A DNA stretch of 64,000 bases, from the NCBI GenBank assembly GCA_033296885.1, contig MU863941.1:1-64000 (forward strand). Direction: 5' to 3'. The notes under the pieces are model-generated. The model saw only the letters and a list, made by a program, of their open reading frames with translations. It had not been told where the DNA came from and made no database searches. Position numbers and translations under genes: made by a program. Source of the stretch: Triangularia verruculosa (taxonomy: Eukaryota; Ascomycota; Sordariomycetes; Sordariales; Podosporaceae). Below, piece by piece: positions 21,602 to 34,788 of the stretch; the first letter of the stretch is position 1, and each line of letters opens with the position of its first letter.

Positions 21602-24600
21602 CTACGCAGCCTCCTCTGCAAGCAGTCGTTGAACCTCACCCTCGTTCAAGAGCTTGCGCTTGCCAAGCTCCTCTGGCGGCTTGCCATCGCGAACTGCACC
21701 AAAATCGAGGATCTGTTCCGTCAGGTCAGCAATTGTCAAACATAAAAAGAAAGAGCCCAACTCACCTCGATGTAGGTCAGATTACCGCGCTGGACGGCAG
21801 CCACGCATCTCCGGTCGTCGAACTTGACCTGCCACACCCCGCTCAGATCCGTCAAAAGATCTTGAACCAAATCACCATTGTCAATGGACCACATCTTGAC
21901 ATTCTTCTCGCTTCCCGAAATGACCTTGGCGCCATCGTGTTGGAAACAGGTGATAGCCCCAGTATGCGCCACGAGCGTCCGTTTGCATTTGCCAGATTCG
22001 GGGTCCCAGATCCTCAATGTGCTGTCCGCTGCGGCTGAGACCAGCCAGTCGTCCCGCAGGTCCAAAAGACCAACCAGCAAGCTGTGGCCCTCCAGCGTGT
22101 ACAGGCAAGCGCCAGTGGCAAGGTCCCAGATCTTGACCATGGAGTCCATCGAGCCCGAGATGCATCGATTCCGTTTGTGGTCAAGGACGACCGAGTACAC
22201 CTTTTGGCTGTGACCCTGGAGGACATGGAGTTGCTCGCCAGTGCTGATCTTCCATACCCTGACGGTGCTGTCGTAACTTCCGGATACTAGCGTGTCGGCG
22301 TGGGCCGAAATGGCGCGGACCGAGTGGGTGTGGCCTCCGAGGATGCGAATAAAGTAAGGGCACTGGTCGTCGCTGGCTGGAGGACCAGTCTGGATGTATC
22401 GGCGAGAGCCTGCCTCGGGTAGACGCCAGATACGAAGCTGACTGTCTCGGGAACCTGTGATGATCAACGGCTTCTGGGGCATCATTACAGGTTTCCCATT
22501 CTCGGTAGCCCCGGTCTCTGCAGGCATCAGAATTTGCAAACAGCGCACAGTACTTGTGTGGCCGTAAAAAGTCTGAGTGCAGATACCCTTCTTGATGTCC
22601 CACACGCGAACGGAGCGGTCGGTGCTGCCCGACACCAATGTATTGCCCTCGTACTGTAGCGCCCACACACCACCTTCGTGACCTTCGAGCTTGGTGCGAA
22701 GCTCGCCCGTCTTGGTATCGTAGACGTGGATCAACGTGTCGTCGCTTCCTGTGATGATCTTGTCCTCATCGAACTGAAGACAAGTGATGACATGGCGCGG
22801 GTGAGCGGCAAACGCAACGTGCTCGGGCCTGACCTTGCCATTCATCCAGCTCTTCTTGATCATGTAGTGCCTGCGGTAGAGAGATTTAAACAGATGTAGC
22901 TGGCGTAGACTTGCAAGGCCGATCTGAGGATCAGGAACCGCAACGGCGGCGGCGTTGGCTGCTGAAATGGGACCCTCTGACTTGTGCGTCTTCGCAACCG
23001 GGGAAGACCTATCATCCCTAAACTCCTGGGCCCCAGCCCGCCGCTTGGCCCTATCAGCGCCGATATGGTTCAGCCCACGCTTCCTCTTGGACGCCCTGGT
23101 GGACTTGTGAACAGGCGGGTCCTGCTTCTCCGTTTTCACAACCGACCGGACAAGCTCATGCTCATCCAATGTCAGCCTGTTTTGATGGCTCAAGTCAAGC
23201 TCACATCCCTCATACCCGACAGGATCTTGCCAGCCCCAGCCCTGCTTAATGGCGCGGTCCAGTTCACCAGGAGATAGGGTGAACCCATCGTAATCGAAAA
23301 GCTCCTTCCACCCGGTCTCGTTGCTGTCGGCGATGTGGCGCCATTGCTTGGATACCTGGGCGACACGGCACAGGTCTCGGTGGTCGAGATAGGAGAGAAT
23401 ATGGAGACTGAGCTCAAGGGGCAACTGCCGGAGAAAGTCGCACTTGAGGGCCGGGTTCACCACATCGGCAACCATACGGAGCGTCTTTCTACTGCACCTC
23501 CGCAAATACTGATACATCATCCACGTCTTGAGTTCATTCGGCATCGCTTCGAAGCTCTCCAACAGCACTCGGGGATTGACCAGCTGTGGCTGTGAGCCGA
23601 CGACCTGCGACAGCCCGCCAGTGCTGAAGTGCATCGGTGACATGACCATGGATTCGTCTTCGGTATTTTGGGTGTCGTCCGTCCAGCGTCTCTTGTCGGT
23701 CCGAGTAACTTCGGTTGAAAAGGAGGCATCGACGTCCGGGGCCCCATCCTCATCTGGCACATCATTTTGAAGCTGGGCGGCCGCCAGCGTGGGGGACAAC
23801 CGTGGACTTGGTAGGCTAGCATCCTGAGCTGCAACGGCGTTCACATTTGTCCTGGACTGAAAGGGGTTGATGGCATCCTCGTACGGTTCGAGGTCAGCAT
23901 CGGTGATGGGCGGGGTTGCCACATTGCTGAAGATGGTTTGCGATTCACTGCCAGCGGGACTTCCGGTGTCGAAAATGGAGGTTGACTGGCTCGTGCCGGA
24001 CTCGATATTGTCGGTATTCAAAGCTCTCAACCTTGACGGTCTTTCCATGCCCAGCGCAACAAGCTCGGTAGTGTCTGGTGTGGCTAGAAAGCCGGAAGGA
24101 TGCCGAAGCCCCCTGTTTACCCGGGAGCCATGTGCGACGGCGCGTCGAAGCTTATCGGAAGCGGCGTTTGAGATGTTGGCATGCTTGTACGACTTCTGTG
24201 AGGATCTCCCGGCTGCTGGCGTGTGACTTGGTGAGGCTGCATGGGCAGTTGGTCTCCGTGACCTGCGCGGGTTGGAGTCGGCCAGGTGCTGAGAGCGCAC
24301 AGTGGATATATCTAGGGGGCTCTCCACGCCAGGCTCTGACTTGATAATGCTAGCATAGTCGGTGCTTTGCGAACGTCGCACCTGCACATAGTCTGTTAGT
24401 AAGCCGGAGGCATTCGAAATCAGCAGATACAAAACTCCCTACCTGTGTATCTGTTTGGTCCTCGTCGGCCCACCCCTCGAGATCGTGATCATCGAGGTCA
24501 AAGGTTAGTTTCCGTAGTTCTGGTGGGGTTTGCCTGGCGGCGAGCGGGTATTCTTTCGAGTCGAGCGACTGCAAGCTTCGTGGCTCACGGACAAAAAGGG

Positions 24601-24778
24601 ACGGATAGGACCTCTTTGTGGTGGTCGTAGTGGTTACAGTCTTGGTCTCGATGCACTCTTCGGCAAACTGCATCATCCGGCGAGAGGTGACTTCATCTTC
24701 CTCCCAAGTCATAGACACCTTATGGCTAGATCGAGGTCGTCGAACGTCCATGCCGCTCGGGGCAGGAGGAGAGCTCAT
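21602..24778 (-). CDS. CDC4-like F-box/WD40 protein of an SCF ubiquitin ligase
   Basis: Three exons: 24778-24443, 24381-21766 and 21712-21602, giving 1020 residues. Introns are 61 and 53 nt, both phase 0. Residues 1-385 are largely disordered, with a KTVTTTTTTKRS stretch. A helical segment with NELKTWMMYQYLRRCSRKTL lies just before the F-box and fits the dimerisation domain of CDC4/Pop1/FBW7. The F-box is at about 428-473 (LRQLPLELSLHILSYLDHRD). A WD40 propeller spans about 640-970; several blades are plain, for example LVSGSTDRSVRVWDIKKG and CISGSMDSMVKIWDLATG. CDC4 propellers read phosphodegrons and pass substrates to SCF for destruction, controlling the cell cycle and transcription factors. 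MET30/sconB is the main alternative, but the helical domain and blade wording favour CDC4. Confidence 0.85.
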
Positions 24779-26932
24779 GGCGACTGGTTGTCCGTGGCAG
24801 GTGGTCAGGCCTGGTCGAGATGGCGTGGTGGCTTCGAGTTGAACGGCAGCGGTGGGTTATTTTGCCGCTCTGGCTCGTTGAGAGCGGAACAAGGACAGGA
24901 ATATGCTGGGGGGAAAGAGCGTGCGGGTATTTCAAGTCGGAGCTTTGAGTGTGCTTCGACCGAGTGAAAGGAAAAGAAAAGGATGGAGAGAGTGAATGGT
25001 AAAATGTGAAGAATGAATGGGATGAAATCTGCGGTTTCCAACGCGTACCAGCCACGACCGTTGGTGTTTCCAACGCGTCCCACCCCACCAGGAACCTAAT
25101 TTGTGGCAGCACTACAAGTCGCCTATCATGATGTGGCTCTCGAGACCCGGTCGCTGCCGTTTGTTTGCCGGTGTCGTCGCGGGCGGGGGTTTCGGGGGTT
25201 GTCGGCGGTGATTGAGAAATTCAGATGGCGGTCGGCGGGCTTTGTAGGAGCAGTGCGGTCAGGGCTGCTCAAAGGCGTGATCCTCCCCAGGCGAGGCAAA
25301 ATCTTGGTCGATGCTCTGCGCTGCTCTGCGGATAAAGGGACCCACTGCACCGAACAAAATGGCTATCACTGTATTGAAAGTATCGCAGCGGCGGGTCTGG
25401 ATCGCTTCTTTCCCTCGCTGGTCAGGCAAAGTCGTGGTCGTCGTGATTAGGGAGTCAGCGGAGAGGCAAGACTGTGTGGCCTGTCCCTGTTTCCCTGTGC
25501 CACTGCTCGTGTCTCTCCATGCCCCGTTCCGCCTAGTGCGATATCTGGTTGGGGGACACCAGCCACATCTCGGCAGGGAACTGCTGACCAACATCGAGCC
25601 AGAACACTGCGTCTCAAGATACCATTGTGGCCACTGTTACACGGAAACCATGGTGATGCCTCATTTCTTATCCTTTACTGCTACTTCTGCCATCTGACGG
25701 TGGTGCTTCTCAATAAAAACCATTTGTTCCTGGTAGTCTCAGTGGTTGAGGAGAATTTAAGATGGGGCTTGCGCCGTTGGTTCCAGCCACGGCCGTGCGG
25801 GGCAAAGGGGAGGCCGGAAGACTCGATCGGGCTAGGGCGAGAGTCTCACTTGTTTCCTGGTGTCTTGGTGTCTTGGAAATTCCGAATTTTCTGGAGGCCG
25901 TTTGACAACTTCATGATCAGTAAAAGGGGCCCTTTGTGTGCATTTTATCAGATAATATCTTTGTACCACCCTACACTAGGCACATATTTTCGGTCCCAGC
26001 TTCTGTATGTAGCATCGTTTCGCTGGTCGTCAATCTCTGCTTCTCTCTAGCATTCCCGGGTGCCGACACCTGCCAGCTTGATCCAGCGCGATGACGCCAC
26101 TGATACTGGTACTCTAGAATCTAGATTTCTCACCTCGGCTCACCAAAGGGATGAGAGTGAGACAAATGTTGGATGACCTGCCTTGCAGGGTGGGTATTCC
26201 CAGAAGACTCGGGCTTGACCATAGTGTTGGTAATTAGTCCACTCATATCTCCCATATTGACAGACAAGGTGTTTATTCTTCTGATTATGAAGTGATAGGT
26301 ATCTGTACGCTGACTGCGGAGTTGTAAACATTTTCTAATTCTGTCTCGCCGAGGTCCAGATCGGCACATGGCGCTTTCAGAAAGATCCTGTGTCTTTGAG
26401 ATCTTGAAGTTCAGGTCGATAGCAATGGGAAGGCAAGATGGGCCGATGTCTTTCGAGACAGTCTGCGAAATGCAAGGCTTCAGTGTGTGCTTGCAACGAG
26501 ACCACTGTCGTGTTGCTTTTCAGGAGGACATCAACTATGATGATACCCACCCATGAACTAGGTCACGTAGGTATACTCGGGCTCGTCAAGTTAAGCTTTC
26601 ACCGCGCTCTCTCACCTCACGTCCACGCTCTGGACAAGCACCTAGCGTAAAGCCGACCGTTTCCAACCGAGCGACCATCTAGCTTAGGGTCCTCTATGAT
26701 GTAACCTTCGGTCATGGTGATCTTCCGGGCGCATGTCCGGCCGTCTTTCGCGCAGGAGAGGGGGCAAAACAACTCCCTGTCTTTAAACCGCTTTGTTTTC
26801 TCCTCCTTCTTACTCTTTTCGTCTCTTTTTCCTATCTTGAGCCAACCAAAGTCCACTGCGGAGCAGCCACCAAGTCATCTCGATCTCAGTTTCCCATCTC
26901 CCAGGCAATAACCTCAGAACCCAACCGTCAAC
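24779..26932. promoter_or_regulatory. long divergent intergenic region, CDC4-like gene / MAPEG gene
   Basis: 2.15 kb between divergent starts. Open frames here are short and have no domain or splice support. A regulated F-box/WD40 gene could have a long leader on this side; otherwise I see nothing specific. Confidence 0.5.
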
Positions 26933-27479
26933 ATGTCGTACACCTCCCGCGTGGGTCTAAGCCACATCGATGTTGTCGGTCCCCTTTTGCGTAAGAACCA
27001 TTGCTTTCCGGGAGGCCCTCGTGCCCGTACCAAGTTGCTAACCACCCCATCTAGCGGTAACGGGGACCTTCCTCCTCCCCTTTACAGCTTACTTCTCCCT
27101 CCTCGCCGCCCGTGTGTCCATGTCTCGCATCGCCTCGAACTGCCTCCTCGGCTCTACACCCCCTTCTTCTGAGCCCAACGCGGCGGCCAAGCAGCAAGAG
27201 CTCCAAGTCGCTTGCCGCGCCCAGGGGAATTTTGCCGAATACGTTCCCCTCGCTCTTCTCCTGGCCGGAGTTGCTGAGCTGAACGGCGCCAGGAAGCAGG
27301 TCTTGACGAGTGCTTTGGGTGCCTTGTTTGTTGCGCGGGTGATGCATGTTGAGATGGGCCTGAGAAGACCCGAGAGCACAGGCGTCGGCAGGCCGGTGGG
27401 TTACTTTGGGACACTGGGCGTGATGGGATTTCTGGCTGGATATGCGGGGTTTTTGGTAAAGGATTATTGGGGATTTTAA
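26933..27479 (+). CDS. MAPEG-family membrane protein
   Basis: Two exons, 26933-26990 and 27055-27479, give 160 residues. The 64-nt intron has donor GTAAGA, a GCTAAC branch point and acceptor ATCTAG. The protein is nearly all membrane helices, about four. The family hallmark is in the middle: a polar loop after helix 1, then ACRAQGNFAEYVPLALLLAG, matching the RxxxN-x-x-E-x-x-P pattern of MAPEG proteins. GLRRPESTGVGRPVGYFGT follows before the last helix. MAPEG proteins are glutathione-dependent membrane enzymes (microsomal glutathione transferase, leukotriene C4 synthase). The bacterial and fungal members of this short type are mostly uncharacterised, so a detoxifying glutathione-transferase role is inference. 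Confidence 0.88.
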
Positions 27480-28176
27480 GAAGATACGAGGACAGTGGCA
27501 GATGAAATACCTAAAGGACATTCGCGTTGAGGCGAGATGTACGAAATCTCAAGACTGGAACGGGTGGGAGTATGAGGATGGCACAGGAGGAGCAAAGTAA
27601 TGAACAGGGTGTTGACAACTAGTAATTTACACTGCTAGATACATTATGTATCTAGGTCTATCTACACACAGTCTGATTCGTCATGTCAGACACATCCACC
27701 AGAAGTCGCCCGATAAACCATGGGTCCCATCAACTTCCAATATCCGACAAGTCTCGAGCCCCTGCCAAGAAATGGTCTTGGCATTCTGCCCCTTTTTATT
27801 CCCAACACCAGCAAAGTGGTATCTCCTCCAAATTGACCAATCCCAACTGGGCATCGCCTTTGGTATCCTCCGATCAAGCCCAAATGAATAACTCTAACAA
27901 AACACATCTTCTTGGGTATCTTCCAGAGTCGCTTCCGCTGCCCAAGCAACACGACGACAAAATATCAACCACATAACCAGTGAACTCCCCGTCAGACCCC
28001 GGATAAAAAGCCAACCCAACGCCATAAACGTCACTCAGATGTGCCCAAATCAAATTATCCACCTCTCATCCATCCAATGAGCCTTATGTGCCGAGCCAGA
28101 AAGCGCGAACGGATGGTAAACAATGTGCCGAATGCGAAATACGAAAGGATCCGGAGCTTTGCTGAAAGCTAGATGC
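27480..28176. other. convergent intergenic region
   Basis: 3' flanks of the MAPEG gene and the dynamin-type gene. No coding sequence seen. Confidence 0.6.
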
Positions 28177-31072
28177 TCAAGCCTCTCCATAAACGGTGCC
28201 AGAATAAGACGGCGAGCCCGCAGCCCGACCGGTCGCGAGGTTGTTGGGCATAGTGGCATGACTCTCCGCCTGCGAGGGAGTGGTGTCGCGGTTTTCAAGG
28301 TTCACAATGATAGCCATGGCGCCATCAAGTGTCTCCTTCTCCGCGCAGAGGTCCCGGCGACGCACGCCGATATGGCCCTCTTCCTCCATGAGCCGATCCA
28401 ACATCTCGGGCGTGCTGCGGTTGCCCGTCAGGCCGAGCTTGTCCTGGAGATAGGTCTCAATAACCAAGGCCACGCGGGGGAACAGGCCGGACATGGCGTG
28501 CATGCACACGAGGTCGACAAAGCGGTGAGCAGCAAGAAGGTAGTAACCTCGCGTGTAGGCTGCAACATCCAGCTCCTGCTGAAACGGTTCAGGACCCATT
28601 TGTCTCAAGTCCTTTTCCATCTTGACCGACTCCAGGGCGAGCTCTTCCTCGCTGAGTTCCTCAATCTTAGGGAGGCCACTAGCTGGCTCTTCACCCTTGT
28701 GCGCAGCAATGCGGTAGTAATTTCGGTGCCGCGCCAGAATCTTGAGCTCTCCCGCCTTGTAGCGATTTAACGCATCCACATTCCTGGTGAAGATGCGTGC
28801 CCCCTCAAGCTCATAGATGAGTGCCAGCTGGGCTTGCAAATCCTTCTTATGCATCTCAACGAATGCCCGCATATGCTCTGTGGAAAGTTTATAAATGACT
28901 CTATTTTTAAGAGCAGCAAAGGTTGATTCCAGGGTCTCCTGAATCTGTTTCTCCAAAAACTCAAATGTCTGATCGAGGAAGGTCTGCAGGGGGACTCTCC
29001 ACGCCTTCGCCGCCTCGGTGAACAGCGGCTCGTAGATGTTTGACGAGACCAGTCCAGGTTGACCAGGGACGGCGTTGCGTTGGATCATACGCCGTATATC
29101 CATCAAAGTCCTGGTCGTTCGGCCGTTCTTAGAGGGCGTCATCATCACCCGAGCATGCGTCGGGGTAGATGGATACGACCTGCCCTCGGTATCTTCGACT
29201 TTGTGGCGCTGACGGCGGCTCGGGGTCTCGGCTGGGGCAGCACGCTTCCGGCCTCCAGGTGTCGGTGCTGGGCTGTTATCACGGTCTGGGGCATCCAGGT
29301 CGATGAAGACCGGGGCGGCAGCGGTGGATTTGGCGAAAGACCGGACGTTGTACTTGGGCTTGAGCTCCAAGATGGCCCGTGTGAACTTAGCAGAACAGGC
29401 TTGGTCCCAGGTGCTCATGAAATCCTGGTCGGTAACCCGCTTCTTCAGCAGGCTGCTGAACATGGTCAACGCCTTGTAGATCTCGAGGTCAGGATTCGCA
29501 GGAGGTCCAGGATACTCCTCGAGCTGCTTCGCAATGTCCTCCAGACGCATATGCACCTTGTGCTTCACCTCTGGGAGCACCTTGGAGAACTCCTCCCCAA
29601 GCTTTAGAGACAAGAAGCCTTTCAGCTTCTCAACGCCGCATCTGTCCTTGTACCGATCAAAAACATCGGGCCAATGGCCTTCCGCTGTTCTGTTGAAGAA
29701 TGCCTCCTCGCGCTTGGTCTGCTCCTCTAGGTCACTACCCTGGCGAGAGGTGATGAAGTAGCCCAATCCAATGCGATGTCCACGCCCACTCAGAATGCCA
29801 AGCCAGCGATCGGTGGCTTGTTCATCACGAGGAAGCAGGTCTGCTTTGGTGATGACACCGACACAGCGGTGCTCCGCACGACTCTTCCGAATGAGGCTCA
29901 GGGCTAGAGAGTTCTCCGTATCTAAATTCATGGGCACTGCCCAAAGTATGATCGCCTTTTCCCGCTTGATATAGAGGCGGGTGAGGTTCTGAACAACGCG
30001 CTCCAGATAGCTGTCTTCGACGCGGCGAGCGGTGTTGAAAACACCTGGAAGGTCGTAGAAATTTAGGTCAGCCAGATCAGGGCCCTTGATCTCAAGGGCG
30101 ACAGTGTTCGGGGAAAATTGGGCCTCGGAGGCTTCCTCTTTCCGGGAGATCAGGTCGTGCTGAGTCAGTTGCTGAGAGTCTGGTCCGTCTCCGCCCCTAG
30201 GCTTGGGTATGAACGCCTGGTATGGCGCGGATGGATTAAGGATGGCGACCTGAGCGCAGCGCAAAATAGTCTCGATTTCCTCAGAGTCGAATCTGTCACG
30301 GACTGTCTTGAATTCGTGACGGAGGGTGCGGCTGGGGCCCAGTTTGACCCAAGGAGGAAACTCGTTTGTTGATGTGACCTCTTGCTCGGTGATCGGCCGG
30401 TCTGGCGTTTTGAACCCATACTCCAGGTTCAGAAATACCCGGCACGACCACTCGTCAGCACGGGAGATCCTGATGTGGATGGGACATCGAGTGCATGTCC
30501 CGCTGCTGCGCGGGAGACTGAGCCCAGCGATGGCGGACATCAAACTGGACTTGCCCGAAGACTGGTCGCCTACAAGTACCAACTCCGGCAGACTCGCCAC
30601 GTGCTGAATGCCGCGAGACTGAAGCTCGCCAAGAGCATCGTTGATGTCCTTGAGGAAGCCCTGACCGAAATCTTTGAGAGCAAGATTTGGACCCATGCCG
30701 ACGAATGACCCGCCCATGCTTTGGGGAGCCAGAGACATCATAGAAACCTGCTCATGCCCCGGCTCCATCTTCATGAAGCCGCCCCCGATCGTGGTGGCGG
30801 GAGATCGAGTCCGGGTTTCGAGGAACACGATGTCATTATCTTCGTCATCCTCGTCCTCGGCCTCGTGCATAAAGCGGGTATCAGTGACACTAGCTGTGGC
30901 ATAGATGAGTACACTGTGCCGAACAAAACAATTGGACAAGCAACTTACGCGCCGACGACCGCGCTTGTCGTGAGGGCGAGCCGAATTGGGCGGGGTTGGC
31001 AACAGCAAAGCTGCGAGCAGCGGCACTGTTGGCCACGGCCACACCGGGCTCTGGCTTCACTCTTGGAGCCAT
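28177..31072 (-). CDS. dynamin-family large GTPase
   Basis: Two coding exons, 31072-30949 and 30893-28177, give 946 residues; the 55-nt intron has donor GTAAGT and acceptor CCACAG. The GTPase domain has the P-loop GDQSSGKSS at about 150-158, switch-I CTRCPIHIRI, DLPG at about 322 and TKAD at about 390. A stalk (middle) region follows, including an AKAWRVPLQTFLDQTFEFLE helix. The end, from VALVIETYLQDKLGL through EKETLDGAMAIIVNLE, fits the GTPase effector domain. An acidic stretch, EDEDDEDND, and a disordered insert around residues 600-680 (RRQRHKVED) are fungal features. There is no PH or proline-rich domain, so it belongs with Mx/VPS1-like dynamins rather than classical ones. These proteins oligomerise to remodel membranes. 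A second in-frame ATG lies upstream (see leader intron). Confidence 0.9.
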
Positions 31073-31077
31073 GAATA

Positions 31078-31133
31078 CTGTGTTGCTGTCAGACTCGAGT
31101 CGCTGATGAGATGAGATGATGAGTAGGACTTAC
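31078..31133 (-). other. possible intron upstream of the dynamin-gene ATG
   Basis: On the minus strand a GTAAGT donor starts at 31133 and a CACAG acceptor ends at 31078, with CTGAC nearby as a branch point (56 nt). If it is removed, an upstream ATG at 31173 comes into frame with the main start and adds 15 residues (MKQVLSCNCQAIVVF). Confidence 0.45.
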
Positions 31134-31399
31134 CAACAATGCCTGACAATTACAGGATAGTACTTGCTTCATGCGGCAGAACTGTGGAAAGAGTTTCGCG
31201 CACTGAGAAAGCTGTGAGAGTCGAGCGATCCAATCAGAGTCGCTCGTTTCTGATGAGAACTGAACTGACTAGGTGAGACTGAAAATGAGCAGACAGTGAT
31301 GGGGCGAGGTGAGGTGGAAGATGAATTTGGAAGAGAGCGGGAATTGCTGATGACCGAATGAGGGGTCGTGGTGCTGTTGAAGTCGAGTCCTCACCCCAA

Positions 31400-31423
31400 G
31401 GTCGAAAGGTCGAAAGGTCGAAA
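31400..31423. repeat. GGTCGAAA tandem repeat, 3 copies
   Basis: Three perfect octamers in the divergent promoter region, about 330 bp upstream of the dynamin-gene ATG. Could be a protein-binding array or a chance microsatellite. Confidence 0.85.
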
Positions 31424-32552
31424 GGTGCAGCTCTTTTTGCTGGTGAAAAGGGAAACTCGCTGTTTGCTCCAAGTCAAGATGGCAGGTGTTAAGGGGACAG
31501 GTGAATAGTACACAAGGCTGCTAATATCTTTTAGCAGGAAAGCGAGCTGCTGAAGAGTTCGCTTGTTGCTTGGAAAGGGGCAGCAGCGAAAAGTGGGGTT
31601 GGAGGTCGTTGCCTAGGTACACAACGACTCACAACACCCTTGCAACTGCAGGTTGGAAGACGTGAGAGGGTGTGAAAAGAAGTCGTTCCAGGGTGACCAG
31701 TCACAAAAAAAGAATGGATCGACTGCGACAAATGCACTCAATGGTTGGCTGGGAGGGAAGAAAAAGAAAAGCCACTTTACGCGAAACCTGATATGAGACG
31801 CGTCAAGGTGCGAGGACGCGACGGGACGGGACGCGATTTCTGCCATACTTAATTGGGCTTGGCAGGAACTGCTGATCTCACCGCCTCGGCCACTCTCGCC
31901 ATGTTTCGTCTCTACGTTGAAGCTGCTTATATTTATATACTTGCTCACTCCGTATTGACTTAGATTACTGCTCTTCAGTTTTACCATCTTGATTAAGGAT
32001 AGTAATACCTTATTTGTCTCTTGAATGGACATCCTTGGCAGCTGTTGTGAACTTCTCCATCTCTCCTTTGAGCGCCATCAGCAGTTGGTCCAAGCTCTCA
32101 TGACCTCGATGAGCAGCAGCAATGACGATAAATATGTGGTTGAGCATGACGAAGTTCCTTGACTCATAAACTGAGATGTCCATTCATCTGTATACGACCA
32201 GGAGACGTGACAGTCCGAATCTTTATGAAGCAGCACCGAACCAAAGTCCCTTCCATCTTCAATCCAGGACCTGGGAGAAGTGCTGTCACGTGGCTCCACC
32301 TGCAACTGCCAGAGGTCCCTTGGCGCCACATGCCACATTGCCCCAGCTGACCCCTGGCAGAGAAGTCGGGATTCAGGGGATTTGGAGCTGCATCAAGCTT
32401 CTGACCCCGCTAATTAAGCACCACCACCTGAGCCACCTACTCAGCCCAACCATTGCAGTCCAACGGGCAACTGTCTGGACACTCTCATCGGTCTTGTTTT
32501 TGTTCTTTGTTTTCTTTCGCATAGGTGACTCTGTCGTTGTGATTCAGATACT

Positions 32553-34089
32553 ATGTCGCTGCAAATTCCTCACCACGGTAAGGCCAACGGCAACACCGGC
32601 GCCACCAAGGCGGTGATCCTCGTGAGTTTTCCCAGCGCCTCCTTCTCAGCATGCACCGGACAGATTGCTTACCATAGTGCTGTCAAGGTTGGTGGTGCTT
32701 CTCGTGGCACCCGCTTCCGCCCACTGTCCCTCGATGTCCCCAAGGTATGGTTATGGTTGCGTCCTCGTGGGACTCTATTACGAGAGAATCGCATTGACCA
32801 AGTTGCCTCTGGTAGCCTCTCTTCGACGTCGCTGGACACCCCATCATCTGGCACTGCTTGACCGCCATCAGCAAGGTTCCCTCGATCCACGAAGTCTACC
32901 TGATCGGCTACTATGAGGAGCATGTCTTCCGCGACTTTATCAAAGACTCGTCGAGCGAATTCCCCGATCTCTCCATCAAATACCTCCGCGAGTACCAAGC
33001 CCTAGGCACCGCCGGTGGCCTGTACCACTTCCGCGATGCCATCCTCAAAGGCCGCCCCGAGAATATCTTTGTCTTGAACTCGGACGTCTGCTGCAGTTTC
33101 CCTCTCAACGAAATGCTCCAGCTGACCCAAGAGCGCCGCGCCGAGGCTGTCATTCTCGGTACGAGAGTCAGCGAGGATGCCGCCTCCAACTTCGGCTGCA
33201 TCGTCTCCGATTCTCACACTCGCCGCGTGCTTCACTACGTCGAGAAGCCTGAAAGTTACATTTCCAACCTCATCAACTGCGGAGTGTACCTCTTCCGCGC
33301 CGATGTCCTCTTCCCCTCGATCCGTACCGCCATCCAGCGTCGCGCCGACAGACCCCGCCTGGGCTCGTATCGCTCGTCCGAGAACCTTGCGAGCTCGTAC
33401 ATGTTCGACGAGGAAGACAGCCAAAAGAATGAAGTGATCCGCCTGGAGCAGGATATCCTCGGGGAAATGGCCGATACCAACCTCTTTTTCGTGTACGAGA
33501 CGAAGGACTTCTGGAGACAGATCAAGACGGCCGGCTCTGCCATCCCTGCCAACGCTCTGTACCTTCAGAAGGCCCAGCAGAGCGGTTCCAGCGAGCTCTC
33601 CGCGCCCTCGGCCAACATCAAGGGGCCCGTGTTCATCCACCCCACCGCCAATGTTCACCCCACCGCTGTCCTTGGACCCAACGTCTCTATCGGCCCTCGT
33701 GTAACGATTGGTCCTGGCGTCCGTATCAAGGAGTCTATTGTGCTGGAAGATGCCGAGGTCAAGCACGACGCGTGCATTCTGTACTCGATTATTGGTTGGG
33801 GCAGCCGCGTAGGTGCTTGGGCTCGAGTCGAGGGCACTCCCACACCCGTTACCAGCCATAACACAAGCATTATCAAGAACGGCGTCAAGGTTCAGGCCAT
33901 TACCATTCTTGGAAAGGAGTGTGGTGTCGGTGACGAGGTCAGGGTGCAGAACTGCATCTGCCTGCCTTTCAAGGATTTGAAGAGGGTGAGTTTTGGTCTT
34001 TTTAGCACCAGATATGGCTCTCCGAAATCGACTGTTCACCAAGCTAACATCGCGGTTTGCAGGATGTGTCCAACGAGGTTATTATGTAA
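32553..34089 (+). CDS. GMPPA: mannose-1-phosphate guanylyltransferase alpha-type subunit
   Basis: Four exons: 32553-32621, 32688-32744, 32816-33985 and 34063-34089, giving 440 residues. Introns are 66, 71 and 77 nt, all phase 0. The N-terminus is a nucleotidyltransferase fold: KAVIL, then GGASRGTRFRPLSLDVPKPL. The C-terminus is a left-handed beta helix of hexapeptides (FIHPTANVHPTAVLGPNVSI), and the protein ends NEVIM. GDP-mannose made by this activity feeds N- and O-glycosylation, GPI anchors and wall mannan. The long insert before the beta helix, with RADRPRLGS, and the exact wording of the P-loop point to the alpha (GMPPA) type. In animals this type acts as a GDP-mannose sensor on the catalytic beta subunit. 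Whether the fungal protein is catalytic is not settled by sequence. Confidence 0.92.
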
Positions 34090-34788
34090 GGGCTGGAAGT
34101 AGAGGGCAAACATGGGACAAAATCTTGATGAGATACCAGAGCTGAAGTCGGCGTGGAGGATGGAGTCAGGGGCCATAAAAATATTACGATAATAATAGAT
34201 GTCGAATTTATCCACACTTTTTCACCTATCTTGAGCCGGGAATTCTGTGGAAAGGTGTGATTGACATGGGAGGGTGTGAAAATCAATGGTCGAACGACTC
34301 TTAGCGTTGGAAGAGTAAGTGCAGCACAGGTGGCATGCTAAGGTAAGGTATCTTGAAAATGACTTTATTTCCAGGTAATATCGGAATACGGTTGAATCTT
34401 CCCCTGCCTGCTGTCTCGTATTGGTTCTTTAGTTGTGGTGGACTGGAAAACTCGCTGAAGAGCCTATGTCCGGTTGATCCCACCGCCACCGCGCACTGCG
34501 CAGCTGTGAGGCATCCGCGCTCTGCGTTCGGTCATCACTGGTGGTCTGCCTATCGGGGGTACCTGGGCCCTGTTTATGTCCAGGTCAAATTAATATTTTC
34601 AATTCATGCGGATGCCTGATTATAACTGAGCACATCTGTGTCAACATCGAACTGAAGACGGACACACGACATGGCTTGGTCATGGGCGTCCACAAACACC
34701 GAACTAAGGTACCGAAGAACTCCTGACAGAGACTGCTGACATTTCGGGAGCCTTGATCTGGTCTTGCGGATGTCCTGGTCCTAGCACA

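Larger units (their letters stand above)
31073..32552. promoter_or_regulatory. divergent intergenic region, dynamin-type gene / GMPPA gene
   Basis: 1.48 kb between divergent starts, holding both promoters. A three-copy octamer repeat lies at 31400-31423. No other gene is supported. Confidence 0.55.

Noticed and set aside
31400..31423. Three tandem octamers considered as a CRISPR-like array
   Set aside because: There are no spacers, the unit is 8 bp, and the genome is eukaryotic.
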